Positions 1 through 5,139 of a DNA stretch of 5,139 nt are shown here, in pieces. The stretch covers positions 1-5,139 of the forward strand of contig JAAXIE010000167.1 of NCBI GenBank assembly GCA_012270525.1, read 5' to 3'. The DNA is from Dehalococcoidia bacterium (lineage in GTDB: Bacteria > Chloroflexota > Dehalococcoidia > UBA3495 > JAAXIE01). Every line of letters begins with the position of its first letter. Position 1 is the first letter of the stretch. The notes under the pieces were generated by a model. It was given only the letters and a program-made list of their open reading frames with translations, was not told the origin of the DNA and searched no databases. Made by a program: the position numbers and the translations under genes.

Positions 1-222
1 CAGCTACGGCTGCGCGGCAGGCTCAGCGAGATTCAGGTGCCGTGCATGGTGGTGGGCGGAGACCTGGACACCACGGTTGGAGTGGACCAGATTCTAGCCG
101 AGTACCTGGCACTACCCGAAGATACTCGTTCCCTGCACATGTTCCACGGCATCGGCCATTCGCCAAACGTGGAGGTGCCGCAAGAATTGGCCGGAGTGTT
201 GGACAGGTTCATCCGCAGCTAG
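1..222 (+). CDS. alpha/beta hydrolase, C-terminal part only (5' end outside window)
   Basis: Frame 1 is open from the first base to a TAG at 220-222, giving 73 residues that match the end of an alpha/beta hydrolase fold protein. A strand-like run (VPCMVVGG) is followed by G-D-L-D (residues 20-23 of the fragment), where D23 is the expected acid of the catalytic triad. The motif GIGHSPN (50-56) carries the expected catalytic His53. The tail VEVPQELAGVLDRFIRS is the usual last helix after the catalytic His (P-x-E-x-x-x-x-L-x-x-F). The serine nucleophile and oxyanion loop lie upstream of the window, so substrate class (ester, lactone, C-C bond or carbamate hydrolase) cannot be told. It converges on the minus-strand flavin monooxygenase and is probably the end of a separate transcription unit. 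The family call is fairly sure; the function is not. Confidence 0.77.
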   Translation, partial: QLRLRGRLSEIQVPCMVVGGDLDTTVGVDQILAEYLALPEDTRSLHMFHGIGHSPNVEVPQELAGVLDRFIRS

Positions 223-244
223 TCGACGCTCTGGGCGCCAACGG

Positions 245-291
245 ACGTTGCTGCTGCCCATGGGAACAAGACGCCGGTGGGCAGACGTTTT
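245..291 (+). terminator. possible rho-independent terminator in convergent gap
   Basis: CTGCCCA (254-260) pairs perfectly with TGGGCAG (278-284) across a 17-nt loop. An outer ACGT (245-248) can pair with ACGT (285-288) if five bases bulge on the 5' side. The 3' arm runs into TTTT (288-291). It lies 22 bp after the hydrolase stop, where a terminator for the plus-strand gene is expected. The T run is short and the loop long, so this is tentative. I see no matching T-tailed hairpin for the minus-strand gene ending at 343; a 5-bp dyad TGCGA/TCGCA (307-322) is all that is there. Confidence 0.33.
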
Positions 292-342
292 CCAAAGCGG
301 AGCGGATGCGACCGTGATCGCAGCCCCTGTCCCAGAGAAGGC

Positions 343-1410
343 CTACGCGAAATGGGGCATGACCTCTTTGGCGAACAGGTCTATCGACTTCTCCACCCAG
401 GAACAGTCTACGGGCCCGAAATGAAAGTTGCCGCAGAATGTGTCGTACCCCAGGCGTTTCTGCGAGTCCTCCAGTTGACGGGCCACGGTGTCGGGGTTGC
501 CCACGAAGGCCAGGCCGTTGTCGATCCAGAAGTCGTATGACGTGGCCATACCCTCGAAGACGCGGTCAAGTTCGCTGGCCCGCCCGTAGCCCTCGCGACG
601 CCCGAACCCGATGCGCGAGTCGCGTATCAGTTCCGAGCCAGCACTCAGGCTGACCAGCAGCCCCGGCTCCGCCTGTTCCCGGGCCTTGGCATCCGTCTCG
701 GCGACATGGACGGCCCGCGTGAGGAAGGAACGGGGCATCTGGCCGGGGTGGTTCTGGGCCTTCCACTGGGCGCGCCAGTACTCGAAGTTCTCGGCAATCA
801 CCGGGTCAACGTCGATGTTCTGCGCCACGTGGAAGTTATGCTTGGCAGCGTAGTCGAATGAGGGTGCGGTGTCGGCTCCCACCCATACCGGCGGGTGGGG
901 TTGCTGGTAAGGCCGGGGCTGGGGCAGGGCCTCGTCGAACTCCCAGTACTTCCCGGAGTGCGTCACGGTCTCCTCGGTCCACGCCTTCAGGATGACGTCC
1001 ATCGCTTCCTCGGAGCGTTCCCTTCGCTCCTGGTACTTCATGGACCACCGCGTGAACTCGTGGGGCGAGGTACCCAAGCCCATGCCGAAATCCAGGAGGC
1101 CACGCGACAGGTGGTCCAGCATGGCGGCGTCCTGAGCGAGGCGCACCGGGTGGTAGAAGGGCAGGGGGAAGATCATCGGGCCGAACCGGATGCTGCTGGT
1201 ATGCTGCGCTACGGCGGTCAGGTAAACCGTCGGCGCGGTCATGTGGCTGACGCTGGCGGTCTGGTGCTCAATGATGAAGTAGTACTTGTAGCCCAGTTGC
1301 TCCGCCTGCTGCACGTGCCGTATGTGTTCGTCATACACGTCCGCTGGGTTAGCGGTCGAGAACTCGTGCCCGTGCAGCGGGTCGAACAGCCCGAACTCTA
1401 GCGTGCTCAT
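343..1410 (-). CDS. LLM class flavin-dependent monooxygenase (bacterial luciferase-like)
   Basis: A 355-residue TIM-barrel flavin monooxygenase of the bacterial luciferase family. Such enzymes use FMNH2 supplied by a separate reductase, plus O2, in the cytoplasm. The N-terminal strand STLEFGLFDP, the E48-H49 pair after YYFII, the block HPVRLAQDAAMLDHLSRG (87-104) followed by FGMGLG (108-113), PPVWVGAD (173-180), FVGNPDTVARQL (302-313) and the final LFAKEVMPHF (345-354) are all family landmarks. H49 aligns with the catalytic His44 of LuxA; the next residue, His in LuxA, is Gln50 here. The length matches LuxA-type members. The start is supported by GGAGG (complement of 1419-1423), 8 nt upstream of the ATG. 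It follows the minus-strand esterase gene after 68 bp and is probably co-transcribed with it. No reductase partner (LuxB or flavin reductase) is seen nearby. The substrate is unknown: long-chain aldehyde, alkane sulfonate, N-heterocycle and F420-type chemistry cannot be separated by eye, though the LuxA-like C-terminus favours FMN. Confidence 0.95.
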   Translation of the reverse strand: MSTLEFGLFDPLHGHEFSTANPADVYDEHIRHVQQAEQLGYKYYFIIEHQTASVSHMTAPTVYLTAVAQHTSSIRFGPMIFPLPFYHPVRLAQDAAMLDHLSRGLLDFGMGLGTSPHEFTRWSMKYQERRERSEEAMDVILKAWTEETVTHSGKYWEFDEALPQPRPYQQPHPPVWVGADTAPSFDYAAKHNFHVAQNIDVDPVIAENFEYWRAQWKAQNHPGQMPRSFLTRAVHVAETDAKAREQAEPGLLVSLSAGSELIRDSRIGFGRREGYGRASELDRVFEGMATSYDFWIDNGLAFVGNPDTVARQLEDSQKRLGYDTFCGNFHFGPVDCSWVEKSIDLFAKEVMPHFA

Positions 1411-1454
1411 AAGACCGTCCTCCGAGCCATGGATACCCTCTTGGGCGGCTTCAG

Positions 1455-1473
1455 GGTTGTACCGGACACAACC
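1455..1473 (-). other. intergenic hairpin between esterase and monooxygenase genes
   Basis: GGTTGT (1455-1460) and ACAACC (1468-1473) form a perfect 6-bp stem with a 7-nt loop, starting 6 nt past the esterase stop codon in the minus-strand transcript. No T run follows it in the direction of transcription, so it is not an intrinsic terminator. It could be a transcript-stabilising or processing stem within the bicistronic mRNA, or chance. Confidence 0.25.
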
Positions 1474-1478
1474 TAACC

Positions 1479-2285
1479 CTAGTTGTCTGCGGCGACAGGC
1501 ACCTGGGCCGGAACGTACCGCGCGACGAACAGAGCGATGAAGTCGGCGATGGGCTCGCTGAACCGGGCGTCGGTGTCGAAGATGTGGTCCTGGCCCGCAA
1601 ACAGATGCAGGTCGGTCTCCACTCCTGCGTTGTCCAGGGCCTCGTACATCCGGGTCGTCATCGAATGATGGACCCTGGTATCGGCGGTGCCGTGCACCAG
1701 CATGGTCGGCGGATAGCCAGGCCTGGCGTAGGACAGGGGCGTGGCCTCACGGATCAACTCCGGCGACGGGTCCGTCCCGAACATCGGGGCCCGCTCCGGC
1801 CTGTGGGCCAACTCTGAGACATCGGTCACCGGATATATCGCGACCACGGCCGAGACGCCGCTGCCGACATGGCCGTTGCCACCATCCCCCTCAAGCTCTC
1901 CTGCCGAGCCTCCCGCGATGAGGGCCAGGTGCCCTCCGGCGGAGCTGCCACATACCACGATCCTGTCCGGGTCCACTCCAAGGTCGCTGGCGTTGGCCCG
2001 CACCCAGCGCAGGGCAGTCTTCACGTCGTGTATCTGGGCTGGCCATGGGTCCTGGTCCATGACGCGGTACTCGGCGACCACTGCCACCAAGCCACGGCGG
2101 GCCAGCCTGTAGGCGTACCGTTCAACCTGCGAACTGCGGTTGCAGGTCTGCCAGCCTCCGCCGGGCAGGAGCACCACCGCAGCCGCGGGTCCGTCCTGAC
2201 CCTCAGGTTGGAAGATGTCGGCCTTCAACTCATACTGTCCACCCCGGCCCACCACGATGCTTTCCTGCACCCGTACGTCCGTCAT
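1479..2285 (-). CDS. alpha/beta hydrolase / esterase (BD-FAE or acetyl-esterase-like)
   Basis: A 268-residue alpha/beta hydrolase close to the BD-FAE/Aes-like carboxylesterase group, predicted cytoplasmic (no signal peptide). In order: oxyanion-hole loop PGGGW (41-45), nucleophile elbow G-S-S-A-G (113-117) with Ser115, the strand AVVAIYPVTD, acid Asp202 in HGTAD, and catalytic His234 in GQDHIFD. The region around DVKTALRWVRANASDLGVDPDRIVV (split across 88-111) is the classic stretch before the nucleophile elbow in this family. Family members usually have HGGGW; here the first residue is Pro41. The start is set by AGGAAGG 6 nt upstream of the ATG, and the nearest other ATG is out of frame. It is the first gene of the minus-strand unit and is followed after 68 bp by the flavin monooxygenase, so the two probably act on the same compound. 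The residues 128-142, rich in Gly, Asp and Glu, look like a flexible insertion. Ester, lactone or N-formyl substrates are all possible. Confidence 0.93.
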   Translation of the reverse strand: MTDVRVQESIVVGRGGQYELKADIFQPEGQDGPAAAVVLLPGGGWQTCNRSSQVERYAYRLARRGLVAVVAEYRVMDQDPWPAQIHDVKTALRWVRANASDLGVDPDRIVVCGSSAGGHLALIAGGSAGELEGDGGNGHVGSGVSAVVAIYPVTDVSELAHRPERAPMFGTDPSPELIREATPLSYARPGYPPTMLVHGTADTRVHHSMTTRMYEALDNAGVETDLHLFAGQDHIFDTDARFSEPIADFIALFVARYVPAQVPVAADN

Positions 2286-2309
2286 GACATACCTTCCTGC
2301 GTGAAGTTA

Positions 2310-2320
2310 CGGCATTGCCG
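2310..2320. promoter_or_regulatory. small perfect palindrome, possible operator
   Basis: CGGCA-T-TGCCG is a perfect 5+1+5 inverted repeat. It overlaps the -35-like TTGCCG of the plus-strand promoter candidate and lies just downstream of the expected start point of the minus-strand promoter candidate. A regulator bound here could affect both directions. It is short enough to be chance, and no regulator gene is in the window. Confidence 0.3.
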
Positions 2321-2343
2321 AAATCTGCCTGCTAGTATACAAC
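2315..2343 (+). promoter_or_regulatory. candidate promoter for MFS transporter / aldolase unit
   Basis: TTGCCG (2315-2320), a 17-nt spacer and TACAAC (2338-2343) give a sigma-70-like promoter with four of six matches at each box. It overlaps the minus-strand -10 box, so the two promoters would be mutually interfering. The predicted 5' leader to the TTG start would be about 80 nt. Both boxes are modest matches. Confidence 0.3.
2334..2339 (-). promoter_or_regulatory. -10-like element for esterase/monooxygenase operon
   Basis: On the minus strand this reads TATACT, five of six matches to the sigma-70 type -10 box, about 50 nt upstream of the esterase ATG. No convincing -35 hexamer is found 15-18 nt upstream, so the promoter would be activator-dependent or of a different type. 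It is the best -10 match in the gap. Confidence 0.4.
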
Positions 2344-2431
2344 GTTCAACAATCGGAAGGCCTCCCTGCCCGGTTCTCCCAGATTCTCGCAAGACCTCGG
2401 GACTCCCGCCAATGCTCGCCTTACGAAACAC

Positions 2432-3655
2432 TTGGTAACCGCACGCAGAACAGGTTTCTGGAGTTCCCTGGAAAACAGGGACTTCCGGTGGCTCTGGTTG
2501 AATACCACCGGCCAAGCCATGGGAACAGGCATGCAGTTCTTCCTGCTGGGCTGGTTGGTGCTGGAGCTAACTGATTCCTCGTCCAAGCTGGGCTTGGTTA
2601 TCTCCCTGTACGGGCTCCCCAACCTCGCCTTCGTGTTGTTCGGAGGCTTGATCAGTGATCGCTTCGACCGCAGATGGCTGGTGTTCGGCTGCCAGATGGC
2701 TGTCTCCGTCTTCCTCTTCGTGCTGGCGACACTGGTGGCCACCGGGGCAGTGGCCCTGTGGCATGTCTACTCCATAGCCTTCCTGTTGGGGACGACCCAA
2801 GCTCTGAACCTTCCCGCCCGCATGGCCCTGGTTGCCGACATCGTCCCGCGCGAGCTCATCATGAACGCCGTGGCCCTGAACTCGGCCATGCTGAACAGCG
2901 GCCGCATCATAGGACCCGCCCTGGGCGGTGGAGTGGTCGAGGTTGCGGGAATCAGCGTCGCCCTGTACCTGAACGCTGCGCTCTACGGGACCAGCGGCCT
3001 ATGCCTGCTGCCAATACGTTCCCAGTCCCCGTCGAGGATACGGGAAGGCACCAGCCTGCTCTCAGAACTGCAGTCCGGTCTGCGCTACACCCTGACCACC
3101 CCGGTGGCCCTCACCGTTATCGGCATCGGCTTTGCGGTCGGCTTCTTCGCCTTTCCCCATATTCAGGTCATGCCCGGCTTTGCCAAGGACGTCCTGAACG
3201 CGGGGGCGGGCGAGGCTGGCCTGCTGCTCACGGCGGCCGGTCTGGGCTCCCTACTGGGGAGCATCGCTCTCGCTGCCATGGGAAACGTCAGGTTCAAGAA
3301 CTGGCTCCTGGTCACGAGCAGCACTGGCTTCGGAATCACCCTCTTCGCATTCGCATGGTCTCAATGGTACTGGGTCTCCTGGGTACTCTTGCTGTTCGTG
3401 GGACTGGTGAGCATGGGATACGTCACCCTGGGAACGTCGGTCCTGCAGATCACCACCCCCCGCGACGTGCAGGGCCGGGTGATGAGCCTCTGGACTGCTT
3501 CCGCGGCCCTGATGTATGTCGGTGCCCTGCCCATGGGCGTGGTATCCGACCTGCTCAGTTGGCCCGTTGCCATGGGAGGCGGTGCTGCCATATCGCTGGC
3601 TTTCGTCATATGGTTGGGCGTACTCAGGCCAACCTTGCGCCGGTTGCAGATATGA
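2432..3655 (+). CDS. MFS transporter, EntS-like (MFS_3 / transmembrane secretion effector type), TTG start
   Basis: A 407-residue inner-membrane major facilitator with about 12 hydrophobic segments. The first follows the usual opening ENRDFRWLWLN (14-24). MFS motif A is seen as GGLISDRFDRR (71-81) between helices 2 and 3. The stretch NLPARMALVADIVPRE (126-141), followed by ALNSAMLNSGRIIGPALGG (148-166), is the hallmark of the EntS/MFS_3 group, most of whose characterised members export small molecules such as enterobactin. A loop near 195-215 separates the two halves; the C-terminal half carries PRDVQGRVMSL (343-353). No ATG or GTG lies in frame before helix 1, so TTG at 2432 is taken as the start, although it lacks a clear Shine-Dalgarno. 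A CTG at 2366 with GGAAGG 5 nt upstream would add 22 residues and cannot be excluded. It is followed after 58 bp by the aldolase-fold gene on the same strand, probably as one operon. The substrate is unknown. Confidence 0.93.
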   Translation: MVTARRTGFWSSLENRDFRWLWLNTTGQAMGTGMQFFLLGWLVLELTDSSSKLGLVISLYGLPNLAFVLFGGLISDRFDRRWLVFGCQMAVSVFLFVLATLVATGAVALWHVYSIAFLLGTTQALNLPARMALVADIVPRELIMNAVALNSAMLNSGRIIGPALGGGVVEVAGISVALYLNAALYGTSGLCLLPIRSQSPSRIREGTSLLSELQSGLRYTLTTPVALTVIGIGFAVGFFAFPHIQVMPGFAKDVLNAGAGEAGLLLTAAGLGSLLGSIALAAMGNVRFKNWLLVTSSTGFGITLFAFAWSQWYWVSWVLLLFVGLVSMGYVTLGTSVLQITTPRDVQGRVMSLWTASAALMYVGALPMGVVSDLLSWPVAMGGGAAISLAFVIWLGVLRPTLRRLQI

Positions 3656-3713
3656 TGGCCAGCGGCTACCTTGGGTGTTCACGCAAGACCTACCCTCGAG
3701 AACGGACATCACT

Positions 3714-4430
3714 ATGGACGAACTGGAAGCACAACTGCGCGACCTCGTGGTTGCCAACCGGATCCTGGCCCGCGAGGAGGTGGTGGACGCATACGGCCAC
3801 GTCAGCGTGCGGCATCCGGAACACCCCGACCGTTACCTGTTGTCCTGCTCCCGCAGTCCCGAACTGGTTACGCTGGACGATATCGTGGAACACACCCTGG
3901 AAGGCGACCCGGTCGGGGCGGAGACCCGAACCCTTTACGCTGAACGCCACATACACGGGGCCGTCTTTGAGCAGCGTCCCGACGTTCAGGCCGTGATACA
4001 CAACCACTCCCTGGCCGTCCTGCCTTTCACAGTCACCAGCGTCCCCCTGCGACCCATGTTCCACACGGCGGCCCTGATGGGCAACGAGGTCCCTGTGTGG
4101 GACATACGGGACAATTTCGGCGTAACCGGTATGCTCGTGGTCAACATGGACCAGGGACGTGATCTGGCACGCGCTCTGGGGAGTCACCGCGCGTCCCTCA
4201 TGCGGGGTCACGGCTGCGTGGTGACCGGGGCTTCGGTGAAAGAGGCCGTGATGTGCGCCATCTACCTGCAGGTCAACGCCCGGCTGCTTCTCGATTCCCT
4301 GCCCTTGGGTGAGGTCAACTACCTGCTGCCGGGAGAGGTGGAGGCCCTGCGACAGAACCTGCTGCGGCCGGTTTCCATGGACCGCGCTTGGGAATACTGG
4401 AAGATGCGGGCCGGGTGCGAACACCTGTAA
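3714..4430 (+). CDS. class II aldolase/adducin-domain metalloenzyme (lyase or decarboxylase)
   Basis: A 238-residue cytoplasmic protein of the class II aldolase/adducin fold. These enzymes (fuculose-phosphate aldolase, ribulose-5-phosphate 4-epimerase, HMPDdc-type pyridine dicarboxylate decarboxylase) bind a divalent metal, usually Zn2+. The early motif GHVSVRHPEHPDRYLLS (28-44), SRSPELVTLDDIVE (46-59), Glu77 in YAERHIHG at the catalytic acid position, His96 and His98 in VIHNHS, and His166 in RGHG give the full metal and catalytic set. The run VKEAVMCAIYLQVNAR (175-190) and the closing RAWEYWKMRAG (224-234) point to the decarboxylase/adducin-like branch rather than the sugar-phosphate aldolases. 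The frame is open further upstream into the MFS gene, but ATG 3714 gives the standard N-terminus MDELEAQLRDLVVANRIL. Its Shine-Dalgarno is weak, which suggests translation depends on the upstream gene. An in-frame GTG at 3675 is a less likely start. The exact substrate is unknown. Confidence 0.94.
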   Translation: MDELEAQLRDLVVANRILAREEVVDAYGHVSVRHPEHPDRYLLSCSRSPELVTLDDIVEHTLEGDPVGAETRTLYAERHIHGAVFEQRPDVQAVIHNHSLAVLPFTVTSVPLRPMFHTAALMGNEVPVWDIRDNFGVTGMLVVNMDQGRDLARALGSHRASLMRGHGCVVTGASVKEAVMCAIYLQVNARLLLDSLPLGEVNYLLPGEVEALRQNLLRPVSMDRAWEYWKMRAGCEHL

Positions 4431-4499
4431 TCCGCACACCCGCATCTGCGAGGCGGAACCTATTCCCCTGCTTCGAGCCTACTTTCACCCTGCAATTCA

Positions 4500-4528
4500 T
4501 CGACATAGGGACTCAGTGTCACTAAACT
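4500..4528 (+). promoter_or_regulatory. sigma-70-like promoter for RidA-like gene
   Basis: TCGACA (4500-4505) matches five of six bases of the -35 consensus. It is followed by a 17-nt spacer and TAAACT (4523-4528), which matches four of six bases of the -10. This is the best promoter by eye in the window. Transcription would start near 4535 and leave a leader of about 95 nt before the ATG at 4632. It implies the RidA-like gene can be expressed apart from the upstream aldolase gene. Confidence 0.5.
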
Positions 4529-4543
4529 GGAACATGATACGGG

Positions 4544-4555
4544 GATGGGGCCATC
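4544..4555. promoter_or_regulatory. operator-like dyad just downstream of promoter
   Basis: GATGG-GG-CCATC is a perfect 5-bp inverted repeat with a 2-bp spacer, placed about 10-20 bases after the predicted transcription start. The position suits a repressor roadblock. It also overlaps the 5' arm of the RNA stems described at 4547-4596. Confidence 0.3.
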
Positions 4556-4596
4556 TTGTTGGCATTGTGGCCCCCAAAAAGCCATATCCGTGGCCC
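4547..4596 (+). promoter_or_regulatory. leader RNA with two mutually exclusive stems
   Basis: GGGGCCA (4547-4553) pairs perfectly with TGGCCCC (4568-4574) over a 14-nt loop. The same 5' arm, GGGCCA (4548-4553), can instead pair with TGGCCC (4591-4596). The near stem is followed by AAAAA, not T, so it is not a plain terminator. The rest of the 201-bp gap (4431-4631) holds no credible gene. The aldolase gene is followed by no T-tailed hairpin. Confidence 0.3.
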
Positions 4597-4620
4597 AGTC
4601 AGACCGGCCTTAGCCGCACT

Positions 4621-4625
4621 GGAGG
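4621..4625 (+). promoter_or_regulatory. Shine-Dalgarno of RidA-like gene
   Basis: GGAGG, 6 nt before ATG 4632, the strongest ribosome binding site in the window. It fixes the start of the truncated last gene, which runs off the window edge without a stop. Confidence 0.8.
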
Positions 4626-4631
4626 TACAGA

Positions 4632-5139
4632 ATGAAGCTCACGGTTTACCCTTGGCAGGACCGTGAATTTGTCGCCCTATCCGGCGAGGCCACGGAAGGG
4701 GACGATGCCACCCAGCAGACCACGGAACTGCTGGGCCGGTTCGACAACGAGTTGCGCCATCTCGGCCTCTCCCTCCACAACACCGTGCGCACGCGCTTAT
4801 GGGGCGTGGACCGCGACAGCCGGGACCAGGGTGGTACCGAGCGCGTGAGAGTTCTTGCAGGAAAGGCCCGTTCCGCCAGTTCCAGCTACATCTCCCCGCA
4901 TCACTTCGACTCCAAGGCCAAGGTGGCCATCGACCTGCTGGCGATGCGACCAAGCGCGGCCCAAGCGGAGAAGTTCCTCAAGGAATACGACCCCCCGATC
5001 GTTCCCCTGCGCTACCTGACCTACGATTCCATGGCGGTGCTTTCCGGGGTCACTGCGGTGAAGCCCACACTGTCGGACCAGCTGGACGACATCCTCCCGC
5101 GGGTCGAGGGCTCGCTGGCGGATGCGGGCTGCTCCTGGG
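4632..5139 (+). CDS. RidA/YjgF-like protein, probably two tandem domains, 3' end outside window
   Basis: The frame stays open from ATG 4632 to the end of the window (169 residues seen, no stop). Residues 12-107 read as one RidA/YjgF-type domain: FVALSGEAT for the opening strand and SG signature, then a long helix (TTELLGRFDNELRHLGLSLHN), V-R-T-R-L-W-G-V-D for the strand after it, and A-R80-S-A followed by K-V-A-I-D-L-L-A for the last strand. In true RidA the Arg of PARS binds the substrate carboxylate, and Arg80 falls there; the acid of the IEIEA motif appears as Asp101. After a linker (108-125) a second copy seems to begin: RYLTYDSMAVLSGVTAV (127-143), then a helix QLDDILPRVEGSLADAGCSW, cut off by the window. 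RidA proteins hydrolyse reactive enamine/imine intermediates, and relatives such as RutC act in catabolic pathways. The similarity is recognised by pattern only and is divergent, so other YjgF-superfamily roles are open. Confidence 0.75.
   Translation, partial: MKLTVYPWQDREFVALSGEATEGDDATQQTTELLGRFDNELRHLGLSLHNTVRTRLWGVDRDSRDQGGTERVRVLAGKARSASSSYISPHHFDSKAKVAIDLLAMRPSAAQAEKFLKEYDPPIVPLRYLTYDSMAVLSGVTAVKPTLSDQLDDILPRVEGSLADAGCSW

Noticed and set aside
895..1401. 168-residue plus-strand frame inside the monooxygenase gene
   Set aside because: Antisense shadow of a conserved LLM enzyme, with no motif of its own.
2282..2515. 77-residue minus-strand frame whose stop overlaps the esterase ATG (ATGTCATGA region), containing C-S-A-C
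   Set aside because: The overlap looked like translational coupling, but the frame starts at a TTG inside the transporter gene, overlaps both promoter candidates and has no domain; the esterase has its own good ribosome binding site.
2674..3996. 440-residue plus-strand frame running across the transporter and aldolase-fold genes
   Set aside because: It is an out-of-frame reading of two well-supported genes, rich in Arg, Pro, Gly and His with no membrane or domain pattern.
3690..4445. 251-residue minus-strand open frame opposite the aldolase-fold gene
   Set aside because: It is a complete antisense shadow of a clearly conserved enzyme, has a low-complexity His/Gln/Gly/Val-rich composition and no recognisable domain.
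4436..4456. GC-rich dyad after the aldolase gene (CCGC ... GCGG, CGCA-TC-TGCG) as a terminator
   Set aside because: Stems are only 4 bp, one loop is too small to fold and no T run follows.
1..5139. A Rut pyrimidine operon or a lux operon
   Set aside because: The monooxygenase is not recognisably RutA, there is no RutB, RutF or RutG (the transporter is MFS, not a uracil permease), and no LuxB/C/D/E partners are seen.

Overview
The window is GC-rich (roughly 60% by eye) bacterial chromosomal DNA, densely packed with metabolic genes. There are no RNA genes, mobile elements or CRISPR repeats that I can see. The taxon cannot be fixed from the sequence. A LuxA-like flavin monooxygenase, an EntS-type MFS protein, a class II aldolase-fold enzyme and AGG/ATA codons in otherwise GC-rich genes would fit an environmental bacterium such as a Chloroflexota/Dehalococcoidia (SAR202-like) lineage, but this is a weak guess.

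Layout. Positions 1-222 (+) hold the last 73 residues of an alpha/beta hydrolase with its catalytic Asp and His. A short convergent gap (223-342) has a terminator-like hairpin. Two minus-strand genes follow, probably one operon read right to left: an alpha/beta hydrolase/esterase (2285-1479), then a bacterial-luciferase-like FMN monooxygenase (1410-343). A divergent regulatory gap (2286-2431) carries promoter-like elements for both directions and a small perfect palindrome. To its right on the plus strand lie a 12-TM MFS transporter of the EntS-like group (TTG start at 2432, stop 3655) and a class II aldolase/adducin-fold metalloenzyme (3714-4430). A 201-bp leader (4431-4631) then has its own good promoter and alternative RNA stems. 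It precedes a protein with RidA/YjgF-like repeats (4632 to the window edge), truncated by the window end.

Functional reading. The set (flavin monooxygenase, two hydrolases, carbon-carbon lyase or decarboxylase, RidA-like protein, transporter) looks like an accessory catabolic or detoxification locus. An oxygenase would open or oxidise a substrate, hydrolases would cut ester or amide products, a Zn-dependent lyase/decarboxylase would act on an acid, and a RidA-like protein might deal with an enamine/imine or acylated intermediate. The parts list is reminiscent of, but not the same as, the Rut pyrimidine pathway and the vitamin B6/pyridine ring-cleavage pathways. The substrate is unknown and the pathway is inference.
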